Made by a program: the position numbers and the translations under genes. This document shows, one piece after another, positions 47,308 to 59,760 of a stretch of DNA of 64,000 bases; position 1 is the stretch's first letter; each line of letters opens with the position of its first letter. The stretch covers positions 187,619,449 to 187,683,448 of the forward strand of contig NC_081411.1 in NCBI RefSeq assembly GCF_030272615.1. Direction: 5' to 3'. Source of the DNA: Cryptomeria japonica. Taxonomy: Eukaryota > Streptophyta > Pinopsida > Cupressales > Cupressaceae. A model generated the notes under the pieces. The model was not told the origin of the DNA and ran no database searches. It saw only the letters and a list, made by a program, of their open reading frames with translations.

Positions 47308-49888
47308 TGTAATGCCCACCAAAATACCCAAGAGAATTAAACCAAAATCTACCAACAAATGGAGATAATTCTTTTTTTCTTTTATATTAATCTTCACTAC
47401 AACACTGATACTATCTTCTAGTTTGCATCATTACTACCAATAATGCATCATTAACTATATACATGATCACATTAATCAACATGAACATAACCATGAATCA
47501 TATTACGCAAGAAGAACATCTATTTAATCATTAACATAACTACATAATAAAACCATATAATGCATCTCCATTCCCTAGGGTATCTCAACGTCACTACTTG
47601 ACATTAAATGAACACATCATATATCCATCTAGAACACCATATACTATCATCCAACTAAACATTTACTTCCCATGCAACTATGATAAAACATTAACACATA
47701 TGCATAACTCTATCCCCTTTCATACTCTTTAGGTTCATTTTTAAGTACCAATCGAATGTTTCTAATACCCGTCTTTACTCATTTGAATAATTAACACATC
47801 ATGAAACTAAATACATTTTTCTAATGGTATTTGATTATTTCCTTAAGAACAACTCATCAAGAATACTATCCATAGACATATGCAAGATCATAGCAGCAAG
47901 TACTTATCTATATCCAAATAGGATTCCAATCTACTAAACAGGTTTGAGGGTCATATGATTCTACAAGAATAAATACAATCTAATATTTCAATCCCCTAAT
48001 TTTAACATAGGATTTCATTCTCAACATGATAAACATATCTATAACATGAACCACATTTCCATACATCATCTTACAACAATAGCATAGTTCTTCTATATCA
48101 AGTTCATTTACATAAGAGAACATGGAGCAAACACATAGTCTCTTTTCTACATCCCATTCTAGTGCTTAATAATACAAGAACTTACATAGACACATATTCA
48201 TATTCCTCATTTACAAGACATTGTAATATGGTAACATCTCTAATACATAGAAATCAACACCATAGGACAACCACATAATAAAGAGTCATATTTTCCATAC
48301 AAACCACAACTACTCCCTAAACTTCCATATCTCAAGATATCTAACATTGGTGATTAACATCATTCAAATAAAGACATATATGATAATTAACATAATCACT
48401 ACTATCCAAAAAATATACTCAAGACATAACATACATATCTCTAAATCATTTAATTCCTTTCTAATCAAGAACAACATCTACAATAGAATATCCATTTACA
48501 ACAATCTTATTCAATGCATTTCATTCAGAAATCATCCTACTACATGTTCGATAATACATATTCTCAATATGTTGATTACATAGTCTTCTTTACATTTCCA
48601 TCTTTCATAACACATGATATCAATTCTGAAATTAGATAAAAAATATATGCTCCAAGAATCCAAGCTCATGATGAGATACTATAGATCTAAATCCATGCAT
48701 GCTAACATCCAAGAAGAATATCCCAATGGTAGAAGACATCAAACCACCCAACCATGTGGAACCAAATAGGAAACCACCCTTCGTGCTAGGAGATCACATA
48801 AGGTTCCAATTCACACTCAAGACCTAAGATGACACCTATCAACCATAGTATACAACATGCCACTACAAGACACCAACATAAGAATATAACATCAAAATAC
48901 ATCACATGGATAAATCAAAGCAATCAACCTCCAAAGGCACAATCAAAAACAAGGCTTATGGATAATGGACACATGTGAGGTAGAGTGTCATCACACACTA
49001 ACCTCATGTGGCTTTTGTCTCCACCTTGGAGTCACTCAATGGAGAATGGGTATACCACTCCAACAGTCTTCCCAATCTAGGATCACAAAAACCACCTCCT
49101 TGGGTCCGCTCAATTGGGGCATACAACAACATATTCTTTATCTTGATTAGTTGAATTCCTAAATACCCAACCCACTAGTCAATTATTCATAATGTTATCA
49201 CTTGAAAATTAAACCATAAACTCTTCATGTAGCTCCATCAAGTATATACCCCCTCCTAGAGGCCTAATGCTCAAGACCCTGGTCCACACATGCAAGAGAC
49301 TACTCTCCCAACCATGGTCCATAACCATAGGGTAAAACACAAAAAAATACAACACAATAACAACATGAAGCTCAACATGGAAAGCATCCAAAAGTCATAA
49401 CAAAATTGATACAACTGAATCACAAAGATAGCCATCAACATACAACCAAGAGCCACTTAACAAGGATCAAGCCATAAGCTCATAGTGCCAAAATGCAACA
49501 ACAAAGAGAGCCTCAAGAATGTCAAATACACATAAATAGGGGAAATTAATGAGTCCAATAACATAGAATGATCCTCCACAATGAGGCACAACATAACCTC
49601 TTGCTGGAGCTACAATTAACCATTCTCAACAACAAGGAATCACTCAACTTGCTGGAGCAACATATCAAAACCTCAACGAACAAGAACAAAACCACTTGTC
49701 AGAGCCCAAAAAAACAGTGCTCCAAAACCATCAAGCATAACAAAACAAGCCTCTGGAATGAAGACCAAATAGAGAAATCAACTGAGGAACTCAAAAACCA
49801 ACCTAGAAATCTGTTGACACTACTTTGGCGCTATTATAGCCCAGAGTAGCACTATTGTAACAGTGGACCAATTCACAAAAAATGAGAT

Positions 49889-50004
49889 ACATAGACACTC
49901 AAATTTTCCCAGATTTGGGCATGTGCCTTACAATGGCATAAATACGACCCATAAGTCACTAAAAGCCAATAAGAAACCAAAATAAATCCTTGTTAAGGCC
50001 AACA
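49889..50004 (+). repeat. 116-bp direct repeat, left copy
   Basis: It starts ACATAGACACTCAAATTTTC and ends CTTGTTAAGGCCAACA. It matches 51635-51750 with about three substitutions. The two copies exactly bracket the 1630-bp segment 50005-51634. Confidence 0.95.
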
Positions 50005-50036
50005 TTGACCATTTTTAGGTGTCTAAAAATGGTCAA
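50005..50036. repeat. Perfect hairpin at the left edge of the inner segment
   Basis: TTGACCATTTTTAG, loop GTGT, CTAAAAATGGTCAA: a 14-bp perfect inverted repeat with a 4-base loop. It begins at the first base after the left 116-bp repeat. Confidence 0.95.
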
Positions 50037-50329
50037 CGCTTGCGGAGTCATACTTTAACATTTACACATTGCCTCATTTTAGGTTTTTGCATCACATTAA
50101 CATTTCCCCTATGATTCGCACTTGGTCTTTATCATTTGCGAGCATCAAGTCATTCTTCTGCATTCTTCATTCATCTCATCTTCGAATTTGGTCTTGTCGA
50201 CAACAATCTTCAGTCATGATTTTGATCGATCTTATCTTGTCGCATCAATGTGCATGCTCATTTGTCATCATTTTGAACATCGTCAATCCTAATTAGGGTT
50301 TTGTCCTCTTATCAATCTTATCATCTAGT

Positions 50330-50594
50330 GATCGATTTGTCATCAATCCTTATCATTTTCAATTTTGTCATTTTGCGATTTTCAATCTTGTTGTTTTGCG
50401 ATCGATTTGTCATCAATCGTGATCATTTTCAATCTTGTCATCTTGCAATCGATTTTGTCATCGATCATGGTCATTTTCAATCTTGTCGTCTTGCAATCTA
50501 TTTTGTCATCGCTCCTTGTCCTCTTGTCAACTTTGTCATTTTGAGATTGATTTGTCATCGATCATCGTTGTCTTCTCAATTATGTCAATTTGGA
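50330..50594 (+). repeat. 47-48 bp tandem repeats
   Basis: Units start at about 50330 (with a 23-bp partial extra), 50400, 50447, 50495 and 50546. The unit core is GATCGATTTGTCATCAATC then ATTTTCAATCTTGTCATCTT. Copies diverge towards the right. Confidence 0.8.
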
Positions 50595-51634
50595 TCAATT
50601 AGTCATTGTACCCCGTCAATTGGCACATTTCTCAATCAAATCATTTATCACATTGGTCATTTATCAATTCAAAATCAAATCGAATCGACATTAATTATCT
50701 TCAATCAGGACCTAATTGTCATCCTCGCATTGCTAATTCATCTTCTAGGGTTTCATGATTTAATCATTTAACCTTGTTTGTCATTTCTTCCTCTAGGATT
50801 AATAAATTATTTATTTATCCTAAGTCTTCTCATCACAATTAAATATTCATTTAATTGGCTAATTATTCCTCTTTTTGTGAATTAATTAATAAATGACAAA
50901 TTGTTAATTAATTTACCTAATTTTTCATCAATTTCTAATTCCTAATTTCCATCAATTTCTTAATTCCTAATTTTCCTCTTTTTCTAATTTCCTAATTTCT
51001 ATTTCATCTATTTTCAATTCCCCCCTATTTTTCTCCTAATTTCATGGGAATGACATTTCAATTTGTCATAATTTGTCATAATTGACAATCAATCAATTTT
51101 GACATAGAAATGTGTCATAATTTTGTCATGAATTATCAATCAATCAATTTTGCATAGCAAGTGCATAATTTGTCATAATTGACATTTTTGATTTACAATT
51201 TCCATTTGATTTGAATCATGCTAATTTGATCATCTCTCCAATTTGTCTATAAATTGGATGAGTTTCTTCAATCCCAGCTAATAATCACTTTGTCGAATCA
51301 CATTATCGAAATAATCACTTTTTCGAATCACTTTTGTCAAATCAATCACACTTCGAGTACTCTTGTGCTAATGTCAATCTTGCTTTCACATTAGGTTTAT
51401 GCACTTGAAGGTGAGATCCACAAACAAAGGCTATTTGGAGAAGAAAGAAGGACAATGGAGCCGCATGAAGGAGACATTCAGATCTACACTTGGTTTGCTT
51501 AGTTTTAGTTTTGAATGTTTTGCTTTCATGTCTCTATTGAGTGTGTTTAGGATAGATCATTGCATTTGAGCTTTTGTGATTGAGCTAGATTAGTATTTTG
51601 TTTTACTTGTGACGATTTCAGATTTCCTAGCTAC

Positions 51635-51750
51635 ACATAGACACTCAAATTTTCCCAGATTTGGGCACGTGCCTTACAATTGCATAAATACGACCCATAA
51701 GTCACTAAAAGCCAATAAGAAACCAAAACAAATCCTTGTTAAGGCCAACA
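51635..51750 (+). repeat. 116-bp direct repeat, right copy
   Basis: Copy of 49889-50004, offset by exactly 1746 bases along its whole length. Differences seen: ATGTGCC/ACGTGCC, AATGGCA/AATTGCA and AAATAAATCC/AAACAAATCC. Confidence 0.95.
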
Positions 51751-52399
51751 ATACAACGCATCCAAGAATTCTAACTTATACCAACAATAACTTGCATAGA
51801 AAAGATTACAAACATAGCCACTCCAGATCCAATCAAACCAAATGGACACAAGATAGGGTATGCAACAACAAATAAACCTCACAAAACCAGCCGTTACCAC
51901 AATGCATTCACAAGAAACTTATAATCAACATATCAACATACACAAATGCCCTTTTCCGACAATACAACACAGATTCATAAAATCATATATAATCTTTTCC
52001 CCAAAATATTACTCCCAATTACTGATAATAGAATAATCATTCAGTCCCAAATCTTCCGAAACAATCTTTTAGTAGTCACGATGAAAACAAATCTTTTCAA
52101 AAATTAAAATGCAAGAATGGAAAAAGATCTCCAACCTAGAAGTAGAGTGATGGTAATGCAATTGTAGATGAGCAAAAATCCAAACCAGCAAGCTTTTCAA
52201 AATTCAACCCAACCAATTAATTCTCCCTCCAAGCAATTCTAAAATCCAAAAGTTGCAAAAAGATATCTAGAAGCACACCCACAAAATGCTCACAAAGCCA
52301 ATAAATAGAATCCCATTCAAAACTACAGAAGAATATCGGCCAATCAAAATATTCCAATAAAATATATTCTATACCAAACTCCCCTTCCAAAAATTAAGG

Positions 52400-53430
52400 T
52401 AAGAATATAAAATAATATTATTTACTTACCCTCAAATCTCAACCAATAAAATAATACGGTAGGCATAAACATAATATTTAATTACTCAATTAGTAACAAG
52501 AGAATGTAATAATAATAAAATAATAAATTAAAGCCCAATAAAATAAATCAAAGGCAATATAAATAAATGACCCAATTAAATATAAAACTATAAATAATAT
52601 AAATAAATAAACAAACAATTAAATAATATTATCCTCACAATCACAACTCCCAAGATGGCCAATCATAAGAAGGGGTAGGTACATGATTAATAGCAAATAC
52701 ATAAAACAATAATGCAAATAAATAAATAAATAATCATAACAATAAATAATTAGATAAACAATAAATAATCCAACAATAAATAAATAGATAAATAATCAAT
52801 AAAGAAAAATAAATAAATGTACAGACATACATAAATACCCATCCAGTAATTAAACAATAAATAAATAAATAATAATTCAATATATCAAAAGCTCAAATAT
52901 TAAATCAAAACCAACATAAATAAACAATAAATAACCAATAAAAAGATGAGCCAAAAATAAATAAATAGATAAACAATAAACAAATAATTAAATGTACAGA
53001 TACATATAAATGCTCCAGCCAATATAATTTAAACTCAATACTATAAATATCTCCCACATACATATAAAATAATCAAATAAATAATAAATAAATAAATGGA
53101 TGTACTCATAAGCATAAATACTCAACTAATATAATTCCACCAATTAATTATAAACTCCGAGTAAATAAATATGTATAAATATATTGAATTCGTACTAACC
53201 ATTATTTAATAATTTACACCAATGGCTATATGCAGTAATTGATTAATTAATTTCCACAATTCCAAATAACCAATAAAATATAAATCCATAAAATAAACAT
53301 TAATGAGTAATAATTCTCCAATAATAATAATAATAATCACACATTAATATTAAATATTAATATCATCTATTGATTTAATTTAATATTTATAAACTATATA
53401 AATCGGTTAATTATTAACTAATAAATTATC
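52400..53430. repeat. AT-rich AAATA/AATAAATA low-complexity tract
   Basis: About 1 kb dominated by AATAAATAAATA and ATAATAAT runs, within the right half of the 6.7-kb insertion. No gene or ordered repeat is visible. Confidence 0.85.
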
Positions 53431-54040
53431 ACAAACTCGCAAGGCAACTTGGCATAAAGTTGAACAACATACCACATGATGCAGACCAATGACTCAAGCC
53501 AAGACAGTAATTGACAAGGGTATCAACTTAAGCCTAGAGTATGAGAGGGAAACCCATGCTATCTCCAACAACTTGCCATTGGGATAAAGACACGCTCAGA
53601 CCTGTGAGACCAGGTGGAGTCGATGTCTAGTACCTGTAATACTGGATCCACCACCAAACACAATACAACACATATACATCATAAATGATCAGGCAAGTGA
53701 TAGGGAATCACAACGTCATATCGTGCTCGCATTGAGTGGTATGAAATTGTCTCTAATCACAAAGACACTAGAAGACAATCACAAACATCGTAGCATCAAC
53801 TTAGTCATCATAATCATAGAGTAGGGTTAGCATAATCATAATGTCATCAAAATCCCATAAGCAATATGATCCATCATGAATAATGATTAAATATAGATCC
53901 ATCATGATATCCAATACAATCATGAAATAGGGTTAGTACATAACATTATACCATCAAATCATCATAAAAGTAGACTAAGCTAGATCAATATATTCCTTTG
54001 ATGTACAAAAAGACAAGATGAATCAGGGAGGGGCACTACA

Positions 54041-55389
54041 GATCAACCTTAACCAAGGTAGGAGCCTTTTCATGGTTAGCATTGGAAGGACAAATAACAA
54101 TGGGGGAATGATTAAATAAAATTGGGTTTCATGGTCCCTTCTGGTGCATTCTATGCAATAGGGAGTTGGAGACTTAAAATCATTTGTTTGTGCATTAAAT
54201 GATTTCACAAATAGGTGTTGGAAATTCCTTTTGGAAAAATTAGAATGACAAACTCCTTTTCCAACATTGCTTTTAGAATTATTCTGAGGTTGGAAAAAAG
54301 ATGTCAAAAAGTTCATTTTCTCTAGCATTTGACAGGTCACCCCTTCAACTCTTATCTAAGAAGTAGGGAAGGAGCACAATAGAAGAATTTTTCAAGGTAA
54401 AGAAGAATCCCTAGAATGCTTATTCTCTCAAATAGATAATGCTATCTCAAAACTAGTTAGTACAGTTGCTTTAATACATAACCATAGTAAATACCCATTA
54501 CACATGGAGGAATCTAGGATTCAAGCTACGTGGCCATTAATTACATTCCTGCCCTTTAATGGGCTTGTTTGGCCTAATCAATCTTACTTAAAGGATAATG
54601 AGGTGGAGTGGTCAAAACAAATTTTGATGGTACATCATGGGGTAATCCTAGGCCATCCAGAGTAGGGTGTGTGGCTAGTGATGAGTAGGGTAATTTACTA
54701 GCTATATTGGAGCTTAGAAACTCAAGGAAGCGATGAATAGTGAGGCTAAAGTACATGTGGCTCTATTAGTAGTCAATTTGGAAATCAAACTTTTAATCTC
54801 CATTTTTCACATGGAGGGAGATTCACAAATGATTGTTAATGGTCTTATTAAAGGTGAAACACCGAATTGGAAAATAAATAAAATAATTAAGATTATCAAG
54901 GAAAAATTACTCCAATTTTAAAATTTTAATATTTCTCATGTGATAAGGGATGGTCCGAATAAGGTAGTGGATAACTTACCGAAATGGCCAACCTCACTCA
55001 ATGCAAACAATGACGATCCTTCATGGTTGGACTTACGAAGTCTGCGATCTAAGGCTTGGGAGATATGATAGAGCAATTGAAGTGTGCAAATGAATGAGCT
55101 TTGATGGACGGGTGTTTGACTTGTCAGGGGGTTCATGAAAGCTTTTAGGGAGGTTGTAGGAGATTTAATTGAAAACACATTTGCTCATTCATTCATAACT
55201 AGGTTTGGTGAAGTTTTTTTTGGGAGCTCTAAAAAGTTGGAAATGTTTTAACTAGTGGTGAGTGGTAGAGAATTAGATTTTATTGCAAAAGCTTGTGGAT
55301 TTTGGGCAAAGGGAGAATGGAAGCCACATTTAGTCTTAGGGTAAGAAAATGATAGATTTCATTTTATGGGGTAGATTATAGAATTAAGG
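54041..55389 (+). pseudogene. LINE-3 ORF2, zf-RVT end and RNase H, and 3' end
   Basis: After the insertion the reading continues with the text expected between RT and RNase H (CILCN and ETLNHLFVH, about 54155-54195, the zf-RVT HL...C site). RNase H follows: NSEAKVHVALLVVNLEI (about 54733), HMEGDSQMIVNGLIKGETPNW (about 54811) and HVIRDGPNKVVDNLPKW (about 54938-54990). The terminal Asp is kept, although the AD of the family motif reads VD. An untranslated end with T-rich and A-rich runs reaches about 55389. RNase H would remove RNA from the hybrid; here it is broken by a stop at 54919 and several shifts upstream. Confidence 0.75.
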
Positions 55390-58071
55390 ATGAAGAATAA
55401 AAAAGAGAAACTAGATAGCTTCAATGACTTCAGACCTATAGCCCTATGCAACACCCTTTACAAACTCCTAACCAAAACTTTAGCAGCTAGACTTCAGAAT
55501 CTTCTCCCCATCATCATTAGTGAAGAACAAAATGGTTTGGAGTGGATAGATCAATCTATGATGGGGTTATAATAGCCCAAGAAGCTATTCATTCAGTCTA
55601 ACTCAATAATGCCCCAAGCATGCTAGTCAAATTGGATATAAGTAAAGCTTATGACAAAGTTGATTGGCACTTCTTATGTAAACGCTTGGAGGCATTCAAT
55701 TTTTCCAAATCCTGGATCAACCTAATTTTTGAATGTATCTCCACCCCTAAATTCTCTGTTATGGTTAATGGTTCTCCGGAAGGTTTCTTTAGCAGCTCAA
55801 GAGGGATTAGACAAGGCGATCCTATGTCCCCCTTCCTCTTCATCATCATGACAGAAGCCCTAGGGAGGTCCATCTCTAAGGCTAAAGAGGAGGGAGGGAT
55901 ATAAGGAATCCATATCACCAGTGGCCTCCCCTCCTTTACCCACCAGCAATTTATTGATGATACGATGCATTTTGGTCAAGGAAGCATGAGGGAGGTGTGT
56001 GCCTTCAAAGGCATCCTTAATTCCTATATGTTAGCTTCAGGTCAAGAGGTCAATCTGGAAAAGTCAGCAGTTTTTATGTTCAACATAGACCCTGCATTAG
56101 GGGAGGACATCTGCAAAGTCTTGGAGATCAGTCAGGGGACCCTCCCTTGCAAATATCTAGGCATTCCCCTTGATAAGGGAAGGAGATCTTCAAAATTATG
56201 GGACAACTTGGTGGATAAAATCAAGTCTAGGATTAATATCTAGAAAGGAAGATGGCTATCATCTGCAGGCAGGGCAACCTTGGTCAGATTGGTTTTGGCA
56301 GCTATGCCCATTTACTAGCTCTCCTGTCAACATATATCTTCTAACAAACAGGTTGAACTCAACAAGCATCTCAGAACATTTTTTTGGCAAGGTACCAATG
56401 AAGACTGGAAAATATCACTCATGTCTTGGGACAAGATATGCAAACCCAAAGAAGAAGGAGGGGCTGGCATTAAAAACCTTCATGATCAAGGAAGAGCCCT
56501 GGGTGTGAAGTTGGTCTAGAGAATGTTCAAAAACCCCCACCTCAAATGGACAAGGCTGTTGCACCATAAATACCTTAATGGGGGAAAACCTATCCAAATC
56601 TTTAGAGAAATCAACCCTCCCAAAGGTTCCTGCTTATGGAATTTCTTGCTAGATTGCAGGAGTATTATTTTAGACAAACTTACTTGGAACCTAGGGTCCG
56701 GGGATAAAGCCCTTTTTTGGTCTGATTCATGGAGTGGGTATAAGGCAATTGAGAATATTTATGACTTTGGTGCCACTTGTAACCTCCTTGAATCACATAG
56801 AGGACCCCTGTTAATAAACTATATCTCTCCTTCACCGGAAGGGGCTGGATGGTAGTGGATCGAGAGGGATAATGAGGATATTCCATCAGGGGATAAAATT
56901 AAACTCATTGCAATTCTTAGGTCAAGGAACATAGCCTTTGGCCATCATAAGGATAAGCTTGTAAGGGATGGCTCCTTAAGTGGGGAATATAACTCTGAGG
57001 ATGGGTACTCTCATATATCCAAAGCTTATATAAGACCTAAGTCTGAGCTTCCCTTCAAACTCTATTGGGATAGATACTGCCTGCCCAAGGCTGGTATCTT
57101 CTCCTGGCTTGTGATTCAGAACAAGCTCTTAACTGTGGACAAATTTAGGAGAATGGAGTATGAGGGTCTTAGCAGATGTCCTCTATGTGAGATGGATGAA
57201 GAAGACACCAACCATCTCCTCCTCAATTGTCCCTTTGCTTACCAATGTTGGGTTTGGTTTGTACCAAGAAACTTGAGTGGTCTATTGCCTTCCCCCACAC
57301 CATCTCTGGGATGCTCAAAGCTTGGCCTCTCCTTAGGCGAGGTTGTCTCTTTGAAGGATTATGGATATCTCTCCCATCTTCCATAATGTGGGAGCTGTGG
57401 AAGGAAAGAAATAGATGTCTCTTTAGAAATGAAAAACTTAAGGTTCACAGAATCATCAATAGAATTGAATCTGCTACCACCGAGCTCATGAACAACTGGA
57501 TTTCTTCTGGCATAAAAAAGAACGCCTTAGTAACCTACTGGGATGAAAAGATGAAAAAATGCTAGGCGGGCTTATCTTTTCCTCCCTTTGTAAGGGATGG
57601 ACCTATTGAAAGTCTCTGATGAAGAGTTGAATGTAGATGGCAGCACCCAAGTGAAGGATGGGTGATGTTAAACTTTGATGGGGCATCTCATGGCAATCTG
57701 GGACAAGAAGGTATAGGATGCTCTGTTCATAATTTGAAAAGCAAAGAAATTGTTATCCTAACTTCCCCTGTAGGCATCAAAACCAACAACTGGGCAGAAT
57801 TGATGGTCTTGGTGGAGGGACTGCACCTGTGTAGGAAATTCGAAGTTAAAATTTTGGATATTGGAGGGGATTCGGCTATAATTGTCAATGTTCTCAGGAA
57901 GGCAACATGCCCAAATGGAGACTAAACACTTTGTTGTCGAAGGCTATTGATTTATGCAAAGGTTTTGATAGGTTCACAGTCAATCATATATATAGGGAAG
58001 GTAACAAAAGAGCGGATGAGTTGGCCAACATGGGAGAGGATGGCATTAGACTCTTCTCTGAACCCACCTAA
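55390..58071 (+). pseudogene. LINE-4 ORF2 (RT, zf-RVT, RNase H)
   Basis: RT blocks: KEKLDSFNDFRPIALCNTLY, EEQNG, MLVKLDISKAYDKVDWHFL, GIRQGDPMSPFLFI, catalytic FIDD at 55950-55961, NLEKSAVF and CKYLGIPL. A frameshift lies near 55545 and stops near 55571 and 56241. Next comes KAGIFSWLVIQNKLLTVDKF with CPLC...HLLLNCPFAYQCW (zf-RVT, about 57090-57250). RNase H from 57662 has NFDGASHGN, NWAELMVL and IGGDSAIIVN, then after a shift near 57905 YREGNKRADELANMGEDG and the stop at 58069-58071. All four RNase H acids are present. It is of the same general clade as LINE-3. Confidence 0.9.
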
Positions 58072-58204
58072 GGCCACTACTCCTATTATGTTACCCTGAT
58101 TATTTTCGCTCAGAGTTTGCTAGCATGTCTCTCCCTTTATCGATCAACTTTAAATCCTAGTCCCACCTTAATTTTCCCCCGAACAAGACCCTTTCATGGT
58201 CTTA
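55390..58204 (+). mobile_element. LINE-4: 5'-truncated L1-type element
   Basis: Coding starts abruptly in the middle of the RT domain at 55390, right after the A-rich end of LINE-3. It runs to an RNase H stop at 58071 and a 3' end near 58204. There is no endonuclease or ORF1. 5' truncation is normal for LINEs that abort reverse transcription. Frames are longer than in its neighbours, so it is relatively young. Confidence 0.85.
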
Positions 58205-58365
58205 TGTATACATATATAAGTGTATATATATACAGACAGATATACATATATTTATACTCATATATACATCTACAGACATATATTCATGTATATATATAAA
58301 TTCTTGTGAGATATATATATAAATATACATACATATACAAATATATTTATATATGGATACATATA
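58205..58365. repeat. TA-rich microsatellite
   Basis: TATATATACA, ACATATAT and ATACATAC words with interspersed CAGACA. It lies between the end of LINE-4 and the LTR that starts at 58366; it could be the LINE tail expanded into a microsatellite. Confidence 0.85.
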
Positions 58366-58774
58366 TGTAGTCACATAAATCTGTCCACTTAATTAAATGA
58401 ATATTTATTATTTATTTGATTATTTAACCATCAATCAATAATTAATTAATTAAATTAATTCATCTTAACCCTCTTCTCCTATTTATTAAATAAATTATTC
58501 AATTTATTTGATTTAATTCACTTAACCAAATTCAGACTATTAATTAAATAAATAAATCATATTTGTTTAATTAAATCTTCTCTCACATTTAAATAAATTA
58601 ATATTTATTTAAATCCCCTCAAAATCTCATCTCTCACATTTAAATAAATTAACATTTATTTAAATCACCTTTATCCTCCACCCACTTACATTTTCCTACA
58701 AATACAAGTTGCACAACTATTTTAAATAAATAAATTATTTATTTAAAATCCTATTTATCCTCACCCACTTGAAA

Positions 58775-58990
58775 CCTTTAATGGTTTCCCTTAAAGTCTT
58801 CAAACTTAATGGCTTCCTTCTAGAATCTTCTCAAGCCTTTAATGGTTTCCCTTAAAGTCTTCAAACTTAATGGCTTCCTTCTAGAGTCTTCTTAAGCCTT
58901 TAATGGTTTTCCTTAAAGTCTTCAGACTTAATGGCTTCCTTCTAGAGTCTTCTCAAGCTTTTAATGGTTTCCCTCAAAGTCTTCAAGCAT
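58775..58990 (+). repeat. 61-bp tandem repeats in the LTR
   Basis: Units start at 58775, 58836, 58897 and 58958 (last partial). The unit holds CCTTTAATGGTTTCCCTTAA, then AGTCTTCAAACTTAATGGC and TTCCTTCTAGAGTCTTCTC. Copies differ at a few positions. LTR-A has no clear counterpart array. Confidence 0.93.
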
Positions 58991-59750
58991 TTAATGCTTT
59001 ATCTTCCTTTTTCTCATGTAAATAAATTAAGATTTATTTAAATAAAATCCAAAATTCAAATTCACATTTAAATAAATTAATATTTATTTAAATATCTATC
59101 CAAATGCAAATTATACCATTTAATTGAAATAAATGATTTTATTTCAATTGAAAATCCCAAAATTCCTCCCACTTGCATTCTCCTACAAAATCCACTTGCA
59201 TGCCTAAATCCCTTCTATATTCTTCTAACTCCTAATTAGCCTAATCCTATCATAATCATTGTCACATTCCTAAATAAAAGGAAGTCACTTCTCAAAAACC
59301 TCCAAAGTCTTCAATAACCATTAAAAGCTTTATGTCTTCAAATGGTTAACCTCTAAAGTCTTCCAAACCATTAAAGGCTCTTACATAACCATTTATGGTT
59401 AACTCACCTGTTACCTTTGGTTAGAGACATTCCTCTAACTTAACCATCCTTTTGACTCATGGGTCTCTTCAAAGCATTTATTTCTTTGACTAAGGTAACC
59501 ATTTAACCCTTGCACGTTCATTTATCCCTTGGATAAAAGGAATATCCATTAACCTAACCCTAACCCAACCCCCCAGGGTAACCATCATGTCCCCTCAAGC
59601 ATTTAATGATCCTTATCTCTCCTCTCAAGCCTCCTCATGGTGACACTTGTCAACATGGGATTGGGTTGAAAGTCTCACATGGATTGAATATCTTTCATCC
59701 TAACCCTTGTTAAGATTGCTCAATCTTAACCCTTCATTTCCCCATTTCTT

Positions 59751-59760
59751 CTATAAATAG
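59751..59760 (+). promoter_or_regulatory. TATA box of Gypsy-B LTR
   Basis: CTATAAATAG, identical to the box in LTR-A and in the same local context. It is the likely promoter of the element. Confidence 0.55.

Larger units (their letters stand above)
50005..51634 (+). mobile_element. LTR-like segment nested in the 6.7-kb insertion
   Basis: The segment has no coding. It has a near-terminal TGACC start (50006), a block of 47-48 bp tandem repeats (50330-50594), a TATA-like CTATAAATTGG near 51248 and an end GATTTCCTAGCTAC before the right 116-bp repeat. The layout (start, repeats, TATA box about 1.2 kb in, transcribed part) resembles an LTR, possibly solo, but the flanking duplication is 116 bp rather than 4-6 bp. 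The open frame at 50301-50771 is an effect of the repeat period. Confidence 0.4.
47308..54040. mobile_element. 6.7-kb TG...CA insertion with GATCA target duplication, no coding found
   Basis: It begins TGTAATGCCC and ends GGGGCACTACA, inverted ends of the LTR type, and is flanked by GATCA at 47303-47307 and 54041-54045. The LINE-3 reading resumes on the other side, which confirms the boundaries. No gag or pol text was recognised on either strand, and I found no direct copy of the first 200 bases near the right end, so it does not look like two LTRs. It may be a very long solo LTR or a non-autonomous LTR element. A 116-bp duplication with a 1.6-kb segment lies inside. Confidence 0.75.

Noticed and set aside
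50301..50771. 156-codon open frame
   Set aside because: It lies over the 47-48 bp tandem repeats; the 48-bp period is a multiple of three, which keeps the frame open. The protein is an Ile/Phe/His-rich repeat without domain.
58205..58365. Centromere- or telomere-type repeat
   Set aside because: The tract is irregular TA-rich microsatellite; no plant telomere word array is present.
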